Origin: Chromera velia | Lineage: Eukaryota > Sar > Chromeraceae | Assembly: GCA_018398765.1 (NCBI GenBank) | Contig: JAHBMJ010000783.1 | Span: 1 to 37,977, forward strand | Reading direction: 5' to 3' | Length of the DNA: 37,977 bases | Part shown: in pieces, positions 10,629 through 21,479 of the stretch | Numbering within the stretch: position 1 is the first letter of the stretch | How the letters are laid out: each line of letters begins with the position of its first letter | Made by a program: the position numbers and the translations under genes | The notes under the pieces: generated by a model | Seen by the model: the letters and a program-made list of their open reading frames with translations, nothing else | Databases searched by the model: none | Told to the model about the DNA's origin: nothing

Positions 10629-13600
10629 TCACACAGAGAGAGGCGTGCACAGTGAGTGACAAAGATCGCAAACGGCTCTGCATGCTTCATACGGATCGAC
10701 TTGTAAAGCCAAAAGTAGCATCTTCCTCGCTTCTGTTTCGGCTGTATCCGATCCCTCAATTCCTTCTCTCTGAATCCTTTGCTTCACTTTCTTTCCCTCT
10801 ACCACTTTGTTTAGTTTATTTCTTGCTTCTACCCAATTGAAGCATACTGAAAGCCGGTGCCAGAGATCATCAATTTTTCTTCTATTTGAACAACCCTCTG
10901 CCAGACAAAACACCTCTCCCGGAGAGTTGGCCCCCCCCGTTAGACCCTTCCGATTTAGTGTCAATGTCCTTAGGAGTGGCTCAATCTTCTCACATAAGGC
11001 ACTTCTCGGCAGACAGGACATCCGTACCTTGGGGCCATTCTTTGAAGACAAAAGAAATAGAGAAGAACGTAAAGAAGACGGAAGAGCTCTCTGTAGTCCT
11101 GATAAAGAGGCAGACAGGGGGAAGTTGCCCTTTTCTTCCCTGTCTCCCCTTTTTATGCATTCCATTCCCCAGGTATCCTTAATTTTGGCAGAAACAAACA
11201 AATTCCCCTTCGGGGCCCGTCTTTCTGAGCTCCGGACAGGGAGAGACGTCAAAAAGTCAAGGCCTGCCCATCTGAACAGACCATTGACGGCTCGTCTTTG
11301 CTTCTGCCCCGCTGGTCCCTTCCATGAATTCAAAAGAGCCTGAGGAATACGGAGATGCGAACGGCTAAGTGCAATCCAGAATGAAGCAAAACGAGCACAC
11401 AAGAGCGCGCGAGCAGACATTAAATTAACAGACAAAAGAGAGGGTACACGCAAACTCCTGACCGGAAGTCGGGCCGCCCATCGAACAAACCGGAGCCGCA
11501 AGTTGTCAATCGCCTCCCAGTCTCCCTGTCTTATCGGAAAGCACTCCAGGCTATAGAGTGCCACCGGCTCCCAGCANNNNNNNNNNNNNNNNNNNNNNCC
11601 TATCTGAACAGACCATTGACGGCTCGTCTTTGCTTCTGCCCCGCTGGTCCCTTCCATGAATTCAAAAGAGCCTGAGGAATACGGAGATGCGAACGGCTAA
11701 GTGCAATCCAGAATGAAGCAAAACGAGCACACAAGAGCGCGCGAGCAGACATTAAATTAACAGACAAAAGAGAGGGTACACGCAAACTCCTGACCGGAAG
11801 TCGGGCCGCCCATCGAACAAACCGGAGCCGCAAGTTGTCAATCGCCTCCCAGTCTCCCTGTCTTATCGGAAAGCACTCCAGGCTATAGAGTGCCACCGGC
11901 TCTCAGCATGCCTTCAGCAGCTGCATCTTTCCCCCGAGAGGCAACCCAGACAGACTTGCAGCCAGACCAATCACCGCCCCCATTGCATGCTCTGCACTGC
12001 GTAGGCGTGCTTCAATCGACCGAGTCAAATCCCCTCCCTCAAACAGAAGGCAACCCAAATATTTGTACTGATCACACCAGTCTACTTCCTTCCCTTGGTA
12101 CAAAATCATGCCGTTACAGTCCTCGCGGTATTCATAAAGGCGCAGGACCTTGGTTTTCTTTAGATTGATATTCAACCCTCACTTTCCGCAATACCTCTCC
12201 AGGGCATTGAATTTTGCTTGGAGGTCGGCTGCTGAGTATGCAAACAAGACAAGATTATCAGCATAGCCTATATTTCCCAAACTGGCCCCAGCAAGGTGAA
12301 CCCCCTCCGTTTCCTTTCCATCTCCCCGTTTTCCTTTCTGAATCTCATCATGCAGGTCATTAATGAATAATAGAAAAAGCGACGGGGATAACGCATCACC
12401 TTGCTTAACCCCTGCCCCCTCCGGGAATAGAGCCGAGTCCCCATCGACTCTCGCTTTCACGCCTCTATATATTGATGCAATCATCAATAGATCTCTCTTC
12501 TCTATTCCTTCAGCCTGCAGCTTTACCAGAAGCTTCAGCCGAGGGATAGAGTCAAACGCCTTTGAGAAGTCGACAAATCCGCCCAGGAGCCCCTTCTTAC
12601 CTCTTCTGTATTCTTGTACCAAGCCTACCACTGCTCCGATCCCCTCTCTTGTGCCCACCCCTTTCCTAAACCCGATCTGTCTGTCGTCAAAACGAGCTTG
12701 CTGACGGATTCTATCATCCATAAGGAGACCAAAGAGCTTTGTAAAGGGGTTAACGATATGGACTGGACGCCAATCATTCGGCTGTGGCGAAGAGGGACCT
12801 TTCGGGATGGGTACGATTCTCAACAAATTCCAGTTATCAGGCCAACACGCATATACATGCATTAAATTAAAGAAAACAAACAAAAGGAAGCGAGAGATAG
12901 GAGAGTGACAAAAGCAAAGGTCGAGTTGTTGAGGAGAGATGCCATCGAGCCCTGCTGCTTTCTTTTTATCCATTCCTTTCAGACGATCAGTCACCTGCTT
13001 ATACGAGAAAATGAATTGCTTCGGGGGCTCCGGCTCCGGATCAGGCTCTGACAATTCTTCGCCCTCCCCAAAAACCCGTGCCCAATGGTTTGAGAAGTCT
13101 CTTGCCCCTGGTCTTAGACCGTCTTTCGACAACTTTCTCCTTTCTTTCCAAAGGAAGAGGGGGTCATTAAGCAAATGTGTCTTCGCTTTTTCAGTTTCCG
13201 CTCTCTCAAATCTCTTCCTTTTCTGCCGGAAGATCTCTCTCCTTTTCTTTAAGATGTCTTCCACCCTTTTCTGCTTTAACTCTCTCTCCACCCCACTTGC
13301 ACAGTCCTCAACTTCTTTTCTTACTTTCTTTAGGTATTCCTGCAGCTCTTTACATTCCTCATCCCACCACCCTTCCTTCTCTCTAAACAACGTTTTGAAG
13401 GTAGGAGGCTGTTGCTTCTCTGTCGCTTTCGCTATTACTTCTTTCACCAGCCTAACCAAAACCCGACACCAGGCTGTGGCCAAGGCTTTTACCCGGTCTT
13501 TCTTATCTTGAGGGCTCACTGGGGAGGAGGTCAAAGAAGAGGGCAAAAAGGCTGTCGAGGAGGGTGGGGAGGAAGACACAGGAGGGGGTGGGGGAAGGGG

Positions 13601-14722
13601 AGGCTCTTCGAATGGTTCAACTTCTCTATGATGCTCCCAGAGTCCCTGCCATGTCTTTCCCACCAGCTCTCTTGCTGCTGCCGCTATTGGCAGCAAATCT
13701 TCATCTTTCACCGCTGCCTTTCTGATGGATCTGTAAAGCGGGGGGCACTGCTGCAGGGATGGGGCATCCGTCCGCTTTCCCGCAGCCTCAAGCGAAGAAG
13801 AGAGGAGAGAAAAACAGATAGATGCATGGTCATGATCGGAGCCAATCAGTCCATCGAAAGCGATTTCCCAGTCTGTACAAGAGGAGAGAAAGAAAGGGTC
13901 AACCAATGCATAATCGACAACGGATGCCTCTTTTTTCGTGTTCTTTGATTTACAGGTACAAGCACCCGAAAAGCGGAAGTCTTTGCCCCAATACTTCCCT
14001 TGCAGACCATTCAGGATGAGTAGGTTGCTTTCACCGCAAAGATGCACCAATTCACGACCCATGGGGTTGACTGACTGCTTACATTCTGAATGCCGGATGA
14101 AAGAGAGAGCCGACTCGTCAGAGCCGGTAGATTTGTCCTGTTTGAACAGTTGCTCACGATTCCATTCGAGACCTTCTGGACAGAGCGATGCCGTGTGAGA
14201 CTTCAGGTCCCCCAGGACCACTCTCGGCTCTCCCAGGGGGACAGAGCACAGAGAATCAGACAGGATCTCTTTCGTATCATCTTTCTTATGATTCGACCAA
14301 CCCCCCGGTAAATACACCCCAAACACATGTAGTCTTCTACCCGACGAGTGGATAGCCACCCTGGCGATGCTCAGCCCTACCAGCTCAAACTCCGGTCTGA
14401 GTTCCCCCCAACGGTCCGATTTGACCAAAATGTATACGCCTCCAGACCGGATTTCTTTGTCTGCACAAGCGGAATGGACTTTTATCTTTCTCCTTCTCCA
14501 TTCCCTATGTGACCAATTTACTCCTTTCCAACCCCCCAGTTCTAGATCGCAGGACAGGTGTTGTATTTCAACCAGAACCACAACATTCGCATCCGTTTCA
14601 GTGAGCTATGAACGAATGTCCCCATTTCTTATCTTCCGCTGCAATCCTCCCACATTGATGTAGGCAAAGCGCAGACGGTCCCGTGGATGAGACACCATCA
14701 AGTCCTGGTAGCAAGCATTCCC
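10629..14722 (-). pseudogene. LINE endonuclease-reverse transcriptase region with internal stops
   Basis: Reading from 14722 downward, the endonuclease start (YINVGGLQRKIR) is followed by an in-frame TAG at 14606-14608 and the catalytic glutamate in VLVEIQ (GAA at 14567-14569). The loop usually GDFN reads GDLK near 14200, and SDH is intact near 13835. The RT has FVDFSKAFD (about 12551-12580), GDALSPSLFLLFINDL and YADN (12254-12265) where YADD is usual. In-frame TGA codons lie at 12179 and 11903. The first falls where YCGKW is expected; the second is TGG in the other assembled copy. The end has a Cx4Cx8Hx4C knuckle (about 10842-10907) and stops at 10629. RT and endonuclease are probably both dead. 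In life they would nick target DNA and copy the element RNA. Confidence 0.85.
11271..11908. other. Assembly gap flanked by a 306-bp direct duplication (11271-11576 and 11603-11908)
   Basis: A 22-base run of N (11577-11598) separates two copies of the same 306 bp of LINE sequence. I see one difference, C at 11571 versus T at 11903, which changes a TGG codon to TGA on the element strand. Removing one copy plus the gap (332 bp) restores the LINE frame exactly, so this is most likely an assembly artefact from two alleles or two element copies. Confidence 0.85.
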
Positions 14723-15604
14723 TCACTTCTTGAACTTGCCTCTTCTCACCTTCCAATACTCTCTCACGGCTTTCTGTATGATTATTCTCTCATCCTCCGA
14801 CCTTTCTTTCATCAAGTCCCTTTCCTTTACCCATTCGAGACCAGAATCAGGAGAGCGCCTGATTTCAAACCATCTCTCACCACCGTGTAACCTTTTATGC
14901 CCTAATACAAGTAGAGGAGGAGAAGAAGAAAAAGAAAAAGAAGAAAAAGAAGAAGAAAAAGAAGAAGAAGAGGAGGAGGGGGAGGAGGGGGGAGAAGAAG
15001 AATCCGAAAAAGAAGAAAAAGAAGAAGAGGACGATTTGGGAGGAGCATGCGAGGCAGCAGAGCAAAAGGAAGAAGAATCATCCAGAATATCACGATCTCT
15101 CCTTCGTTTCTTTCTCCTCCTTCTCTTGCTGCGTGGGACGAGGAGTGTCAAGGCTGGCACAAAAGAGGAAGGTCGATAAATAGGAGGGAGATCGCCCCGC
15201 GGGGAAGCGGACTCAGAGTCAGAAAGGCGTGGCGATCCAAAAAAAGGGGACGGAAGGCCCTGTCCCCTCGAGCGAGAAAGCTCGTTAGAAGACGGCGAAG
15301 GCCATGAAAGCAAAACTTCACTCGAGCTGCGATTCAGTGCAGGATCAGATCCTCCGTCGAGTCCTAGCTCACTCTCATCATAAGCAAACAACGAGGAAGA
15401 GGAAGAAGACGAAAAATGCGAAGATGCAGAGAGAAAAGGTTCTTCGGCCATAGCAGATCCAGAAAGAGGAGAAAAAGAGGAGAGAGAAAGAAAGTTCACA
15501 AGATTTTGAACCTGCATGCATGTATTCAATGGGTCGATCAGGCCGGGATGGGGGAGAGGTCTAGCTGGATGGCCCCCCTCCTTCCCAGCACAACTTGATA
15601 AGTC
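14723..15604 (-). pseudogene. LINE segment: Ser-rich and basic linker before the endonuclease
   Basis: This part of the LINE frame lies between in-frame TGA codons at 15605-15607 and 14723-14725. It is rich in Ser and Pro with a basic patch of the type KRRRRKKRRRD and acidic runs, and ends in a charged helix just before the endonuclease. I recognise no domain. The basic patch could bind nucleic acid or act as a nuclear localisation signal. It is in the same frame as the segments on both sides, so I treat it as part of one protein and not as a separate gene. Confidence 0.5.
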
Positions 15605-15699
15605 TCATGTGGCCCTATGTCCGTTAATCCCTCCCTCTCTTCCTTCTTTCCCCCCACTGCCTGCCGCCAAGGAAGAAGAAGAAGAAGAAGAGGAAGAAA

Positions 15700-15730
<31 letters not shown>

Positions 15731-16000
15731 AGAAGAAGAAGAAGAAAAAGAAGAAGAAGGGTCCATCCGGTGGCCTGGCCTCTCCTCCCCCTCCCCTCCC
15801 TGTCCGTTGCCTACCTCGTTCCTTCCCTTGCAAGGTCCAGCAGAAGAGAAAAAAAAGAAAAGAGCAGACGAAGAAGAAGAAGAAGCAGGAGCAGCAGCAG
15901 CAGCAGAAAAAGAAGAAGAAGAAGCAGCAGCAGCAGAAGAAGAAGAAGAAGAAGAGGAAGAAGAAGAAGACGAAGAGGAAGCGGAAGGAGAAGGGGGGGG

Positions 16001-16032
<32 letters not shown>

Positions 16033-16060
16033 CAAAGGGGGAAGAATTTCCAAAAGGATT
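15605..16060 (-). pseudogene. LINE segment: polyserine/polyalanine block encoded by a GAA/TTC-type repeat
   Basis: Plus-strand (GAA)n with AGC interruptions reads on the element strand as long Ser runs with Ala blocks and a short non-repetitive middle part (about 15770-15845). The frame is open throughout and matches that of its neighbours. In other frames the same DNA gives poly-Leu, poly-Phe, poly-Glu or poly-Arg, which I reject. Polyserine linkers are usually disordered. Confidence 0.5.
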
Positions 16061-17611
16061 CTAACATTTGCTCTGTCTTCCTAGAGAACAGTTCCAGTAA
16101 GCCCTTTTGAGCTTAGCGCACCTACAGCGGCTGCAGGTGCTATTTGCAGCACAACTACATTTGTAGCACTGGGTCCCCTCCTCCTTCGACTTCTTTCTCC
16201 CTGAGGCGTCCGGAGGACCCGGGCCGTCACCCCCTCTTTTGTCTTTTCCTTTTTCATTTTCTCCATTCCCTCTCAAGCTTCTTCCATTACCCCCCTTTCC
16301 TTTCTCTCCTTGTCTATCCGTTCCTTTCCTTGTCTCTTCATTTCCTTTCCCTCCTGTCTTTCCCATTGGTTGGTTCTTCCCCCCTCCCCCCACCCCAGTG
16401 AGAGAGAGAGGAAGAGGAAGTGAAAGAAAAGGAAAAGAAACATCGCATACATCTGTCACCTTCCATTCGATACCTTTTGCACTCATGTGTTCTTCTTTAT
16501 CCAAAGAGATAACATTGTCAGCTACTCCGAGAAGAGAGTGGCGTGTATCGAGAGTCGATGCATCCGAGAGAGGTGAAGGTGTCCTACCCATATGAATGTC
16601 ATGTGTGATCGCTGGAGAAGATGGCGTTCTGTCATACGTTCTTTGTCCGAAGTCTACCGAGAAGGCCTCTCTTCTATGCATGCACGAGCCGAGCTTACTG
16701 TGATCGCATACTTCATTCCCTCCCTGCCCGCCCAGAAAGTCCTCTTCTATGTTCCCTCCTCCAAGTTGCTGCTTCCCCTCCCCTCCCTTCAACCCCCCAC
16801 CCTGACTCTTTGGAGTTCCCGTCTCCAACAAATCCGGAGGTCTTTGGCCCCACCTCTTTCCAGAAGGCCATCCACGAGTCCCTTTCCGTGCCCCCCTGAA
16901 GTGTCTCTCTGTCCATCTCCCTCCGCTCTGCAATGACCTGCACATAGGGGGAGGGGGGGGAAACTGTGTCTTCTCAGAAAAAGCATGAAGGGGAGCGCGA
17001 TCAAAAACCATCCCTGCCCCACTAACCGGCATCGGATAGACCATGATTCCCCCCAGCCTATCCGTCCCCCCCTCCCCCAGTCGGTCACTGGGGTCTACGG
17101 GCTCGTCGCAGGGTGTCGTCGGTCTAATGGTATGATCATTTCCATCGGAGGTTTCAACAACATAATGTGATAGAGGGAATACCGTTTTTTGGAAAGAGAT
17201 TTGAGACCGAAAAGAAAACATCTTTACACAATTTTCAAGGAGCGCAAACTGGTTCGTAACCGAGACAGGGGAACGTTCCTGCCCTCCCCAAAATACCCCT
17301 TCGTAACACTTTCCTACCCCCCCTTCAGTCCCTGATCTCAACCACCTGAACAGCCCAACTTCTTCCACAGCCTGGAGGATACAATTCACAGCTCGCTCTC
17401 TGCCCTCAATTTTCTTTCTCTCACTGATTCTGTCTATTTCTTCCTCAAGAGTCTGAATCGCCACTGCTTGTTTCTCCATCTCACACACCAACGCCCTTCT
17501 CCTCATCAGCAAACGACTCAACTTCACATAACCTGCCTCATTGCCTCCGAGAGATCCGTTATGTGCCAGCACAGAAGGGGTTCGGATCCTTTCCCCCTCC
17601 CCCGACTTCTT
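16061..17611 (-). pseudogene. LINE segment with C-terminal cysteine-rich (CXC-like) domain
   Basis: This is an open frame of about 517 codons between TGA at 17612-17614 and TAG at 16061-16063. The start is helical and charged (LEEEIDRISERKK), the middle is Gly/Pro-rich and probably disordered. The last 35 residues (about 16064-16170) hold CYKC, CSC, CSRC and CRC motifs spaced like a CXC/tesmin-type zinc-binding module. Such Cys clusters occur in proteins that bind DNA or RNA. The reading C-stop-NPFG at its end looks like a Cys-x-Asn-Pro motif interrupted by the TAG, so translation probably once continued. The domain name is an inference from the Cys pattern. Confidence 0.5.
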
Positions 17612-18994
17612 TCAGGCCCGAGGGCCCGGAGGGCCATCACCCTCCTCTTCCCTCGGAGAATCGGGCTCCTTGAACATTTCTCCATCGGACTCATCCCCTC
17701 CTCCGAGCTTCCTCCGCCTTGCTGGAGGGGCTGATAATGCCGGTGCGTCATCTCTCTGTCGGATCTGTCCCCTTCTTGTGGGAGATGCGGGTGGGGTCTG
17801 GTGGGATCGATCAATGTCTGCGACCGAACTGAAGAGGAGCCCGGACTCCACCACCGTCTCCTGCCGTTCCTCTCCCCCCCCGACCGGCACCATACCAGCT
17901 TGTTCAGAGCCCACACCCCCATTGAGGCCGAGTACGGGTTGGGAATTGGGAAAGAAATGTGGGGCAGGCAGGGGTTGGGGTCCATTCAGCATTCCGTCTG
18001 AATACCCCTGGTGGTAAGGGTATGGAGACGGGAAGCTAGACGCGAAGCTGTACATGGGGGCTACCATGGGGGCAGTCATGGGGGTAGGCCGAGCTATGGC
18101 CCCTACGGGGGGACCATGGCTCCTGAGGTAGAAAACCATAGACGCCCCTTGCAGCCCGGGAGGTGCATCCGCGGTGTGCGGGGCTGGATTCACAGCTGGC
18201 CTCGACCCGTCCTCATCTCCCTCCTTCGCGACCACTTCCTTTGCTTCCTTCACCTCCTCCTCATCATGAGCATCAGGGGAGGCGAGTACTCCCCTCACCC
18301 ACCAAACCCTTGACTGTTTTTTCTGCTGCTCGTTTTTCGGTATACGGCAAAAGAACAGTCTCCCGTCTTTGGTTTCTATGCAAAACCGCTCACCAAAGAG
18401 CTTGTCACACTTCTCTACATTATCATCCGAGTCAAACACAAGAGTCGTCTTCGGTTGGCCAAACTTCTTGTTTGGTTTTTTTGGGTTAGGTCTAGGTTTC
18501 CATGAAGACTTGCTCTTGATCGTTGACATCATGGCTACGGAAAATGCTTCTGCTTTTTTGAGTTGCATATTGGAGATTTGGGGGTATCTGGCACAGTCCC
18601 TCCGGAACTTTTTCAGATCCCAGTTGAAAGAGATCGGGCCCCCGCTCAGGAAGAGTCCTTGGATCTCTCGGGTGCGGAGTCTCTTCTCCTTAGCCGCTTT
18701 GAAGAGATCTGCGCTAGGGGATTTCTCCTTTAGTTCGGTGACTTCATCCCTCAGAACCTTTATCTCCCCCTCCAAGCCGCTAAGCCGTTCCCGGTCCTCA
18801 GCTTGACCCTGGGTAAGGGCTGCGAGCTGGGTTTTCACCGGCTCTAACTGGTTGGTAAACGATCTGTTGAGGTCCTCCGACTGAACCTTCAGTTTCACAT
18901 CCAGAAGGGCGCTCAGCTGATTTACCGCTGCCAACTCCAGGGGACTGGAGACCGGCTTTGGAAAAGAAAAGTCAGAGGAGCCTTTACCAGCCAT
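17612..18994 (-). pseudogene. LINE ORF1-like segment with coiled coil
   Basis: I choose the ATG at 18994 (MAGKGSSDFSF); upstream codons in frame are open but lack a better start. About residues 55-95 form heptads typical of a coiled coil (GLEGEIKVLRDEVTELKEK), followed by a basic globular part and a Pro/Gly-rich tail. LINE ORF1 proteins often pair a coiled coil with RNA-binding regions and package the element RNA. The segment ends in TGA at 17612-17614 but the same frame stays open beyond it, so it may be the N-terminus of a longer protein and not a complete ORF1. Confidence 0.55.
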
Positions 18995-19320
18995 CTGCCG
19001 GCAAGCGCTAATAAGACAGAAGCAACAGCCCTTGTGGGAGGATACAGGAGACGGCTTTTGGCAACGTATCACCAAACTCTGTAGTCTTTTCACCTTTTCT
19101 CCTCGGAAAGGTTTCGTTTTGATTGGCTCAGAGAATGCAGCTCAAGAAGACAGCAGAAGACAGCAGAAGTGCTTAGTCATTCATTCATTCTTTTTGTTTT
19201 TCATTCACATTGACTTGCATCCGCCCTTTCTTTCTCGTAAATTCTGCAGCCACTTCAATATCATCCCCACTTCAGTATTATCAGCGACCATCGCAAAAAA
19301 GGATTACAGGGACGAAGGCG
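18995..19320 (-). other. Possible LINE 5' UTR and junction with the LTR remnant
   Basis: The element frame stays open to about 19093 without a preferred start. Beyond that are ATTC repeats (19170-19185) and T-rich sequence with no gene. Homology to element A begins at 19321, so the LINE/flank boundary lies somewhere in this stretch. Confidence 0.4.
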
Positions 19321-19367
19321 GATAGTTGCAAGAAACAATGCCTCCGGCAGAAGAAGAAATGATGCGC
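19321..19367 (+). mobile_element. Remnant of element A internal 3' end with polypurine tract
   Basis: These 47 bases match the end of the element A internal region (about 29683-29735, with a small insertion there), including the purine tract and the TGCGC just before the LTR. A normal 5' LTR would be preceded by host DNA, so this shows that the LTR starting at 19368 was once the 3' LTR of another copy or belongs to a tandem or recombinant array. Confidence 0.75.
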
Positions 19368-19644
19368 TTATGAAATACATTATGAGCGAGGCATGTAAAG
19401 GCAGCGCATCTAAAGGACTAAGCCTTACTCTATAAGGAAAGTAAGCGTGCGGCAGGTTGATTCAGTGCGCACGCTGAGCGCATGCAGCAATAAGTCTTCA
19501 GAATAAGATTTGAGATATTAATTCATGCATGCAGAATATTCTATCCATGCAATACGGAAAGTCAGTTCCAATAAAAGACTTACAGAACTCAAAGTACTGT
19601 CCAGATTGACAGTCTTATAACACGGTAAGGTCGTGAAGTGATTT
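19368..19644 (+). repeat. Element A 5' LTR, first part
   Basis: Begins TTATGAAATAC and matches 29736-30012 without indels. It ends in GATTT, the 5-bp target duplicated by element B insertion. Confidence 0.9.
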
Positions 19645-19890
19645 CGTAGCATTGTGAAGGTCTGACAATCAGTTGTGTTAGGATGAAATGAAGTACGCAC
19701 GCATAACGTACGTAGGGTGTATGCATGCATGCTGCATGGCCAGGAATTAATTGTGTAGCATGTAGTCTCTATGAAGACATCCGTTGTTTGTTTTACAGAA
19801 CAGAGATGGTAGAACTACCTATATATGACAGAACCTTTATCCGTATGTAGGAGCTGATCCTAGCTACGACTAGCTGAGGGCCTACATATG
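19645..19890 (+). repeat. Element B left LTR
   Basis: Starts CGTAGCATTGTG and ends about CCTACATATG. The right LTR has a 10-base and a 4-base insertion relative to it. Confidence 0.8.
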
Positions 19891-20018
19891 AACAGTCCAT
19901 CTTCTGCTATACGAGTGCAAAGTTACGGATTAACTTTTATCGCTTGCGGGCAGCCACATCTTCAAGTCCGTAATCAGTAGAGAACCACGTTTTTCTTTTC
20001 TCTTGAGAGTTTGTTTCG

Positions 20019-21479
20019 ATGTTGGTGCTTGATTGCTTCGGAGAGTTTGTTCTTGCTGTCGAGAGACTTGAGAAATTCAAGCATGTCTCTTTTCTCGAAA
20101 TGCACAAGAACAGTCGATCTCTTCTCGACGAAGGAAAAGAGCTTGCAGAGAAGCTCTTTGTTGCTGCAGGGGGCAACTTAGAGACTCTGCAGTCCCGGTA
20201 GAAGCCCAACTTTTCCGTTCCAACAACACCGCCCTCCACCAATACAGAGGGTGTCACAAAGAAGAAGACTCGCAGAAGCAAAAGGATGACGGGAAGAGCC
20301 TGGGCCCACAAGCAATCAAGCAAGACGAATGAAGAGAATGCACCAAAGTTGATAACGTCTTCGGAGAAGAAAAAGAAAAGTGCAGATCATCTGTCCGCGT
20401 TGCCATCATTGCAGGCAGATGGAAAGAAAGAGAAGAGCCCGTGCAGAGGCAGTGGGTGGAGGCCTGTGGCGTCCATTCCTGATGCCCCACCCAGTCAGGA
20501 AGAGTATGTTGAGACAGAAGTGAGTGGACCAGGTCTGCGTGCTCTGCCCCCAAGAACATTCATAGGAGCATCAGAGAATGGCAGAGGAGAAGTGAGAGAG
20601 ATAGAAGACCCGTCTTCATACACTGGTCGACCGACAAACCAGGAGGACGTGAATATGCACCATCCCACAAGTGGAGAGATACAGCTGGAGATGCAGTCTG
20701 TGGGTCCGTCTGATTTTCCCCCTATGATTGCTCCAGCCGGGGGACATTCACAGAACGAAGAGGTAGTTCTTATGTTGCTTAGTGTTCTGCACTCCACTTT
20801 GCAAACACAGGAGAAACCAGGAAGAGCCAAAAGGAGGACCGCAAAGCAGCAGAGGAAGAGGGAGAGAAAGAAAGAAGCTAAACACCAAGCACAGTTATAT
20901 ACAATCAGACAAACTCGAACGGGGGATCACCAGACAACCTTCGGTGGTTCCCCTCAGAAGGTAGCTGTGCAGATGCAGGGGGAGAGCGTTTGTATGCGCA
21001 CGGGTTTGCATAGGGGATCTACAGTGCAGGATGAGATGGGAAGAGCGGCTGTCCTTCAAGGCCATAAAAAGAGGAAGGAGACGCAAAAAGAGTGGAAGAA
21101 GCAAGAGACGTGGAGGGCTGAAATCAAAACAATTCGACAGAAGCAGACAGAGGCGAGGGGTTTTGGCAATCAGTCAGTGCCTCGCCTTAGAGAACCTTTG
21201 CCAGCTTCGGAGACCGCTCCTCATAGATTTGGCTCCATTCGCCTCCGTGGATGTGTTGAAATGGGAGGTGTGCGAGAAACAAGGGGGCTTGGGAGTTCCA
21301 CGCCTCCGCTGAGAAGCGTTGCCCCGCCAAGGAGAATCAGCAGCATCCATCAATCCGATCAAGAACACACACTGAACACACAGCACGAAGGGTACAGAGT
21401 AGAAGAATTGCCTCCGTCTGTCCAGGCACTTTTCCAAGAATCTTGGGCACGATATGCGATGGGAATGCCCATTTACTGA
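20019..21479 (+). pseudogene. Element B protein of unknown function, about 486 codons with one TAG
   Basis: The frame starts at ATG 20019 (MLVLDCFGEFVLAVE), meets TAG at 20199-20201 and continues in the same frame, open, to TGA at 21477-21479. If only the second ATG (20286) is used the product is 397 aa. The first 60 residues look helical. The middle is polar and probably disordered. About residues 270-300 form a strongly basic stretch (AKRRTAKQQRKRERKKEAK). The end is an LPPSVQALFQ-type helix. I recognise no RT, integrase, protease, gag zinc knuckle or host domain. It could be a very diverged gag or a captured host gene. Lying alone between LTRs, with the frame largely kept, suggests it mattered for the element. 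Confidence 0.6.

Larger units (their letters stand above)
10419..19320 (-). mobile_element. Non-LTR retrotransposon (LINE) with APE endonuclease and reverse transcriptase, degenerate
   Basis: On the minus strand this reads as a 5' part with a coiled coil, a cysteine-rich domain, a polyserine block, a basic Ser-rich segment, then endonuclease, reverse transcriptase and a C-terminal zinc knuckle, ending in a short 3' UTR and a tandem ATTC-type tail. That order is standard for APE-type LINEs. The 3' end is well placed by the tail at 10418-10440. The 5' end is uncertain: the frame starts by 18994, and sequence up to 19320 may be 5' UTR or flank. I found no convincing target-site duplication. The element is unusually long and is broken by seven stops and an assembly gap. 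Confidence 0.85.

Noticed and set aside
15516-16084. Plus-strand Glu-rich and Arg-rich ORFs
   Set aside because: Antisense to the LINE, created by the GAA repeat; the minus frame joins the LINE protein segments and is preferred.
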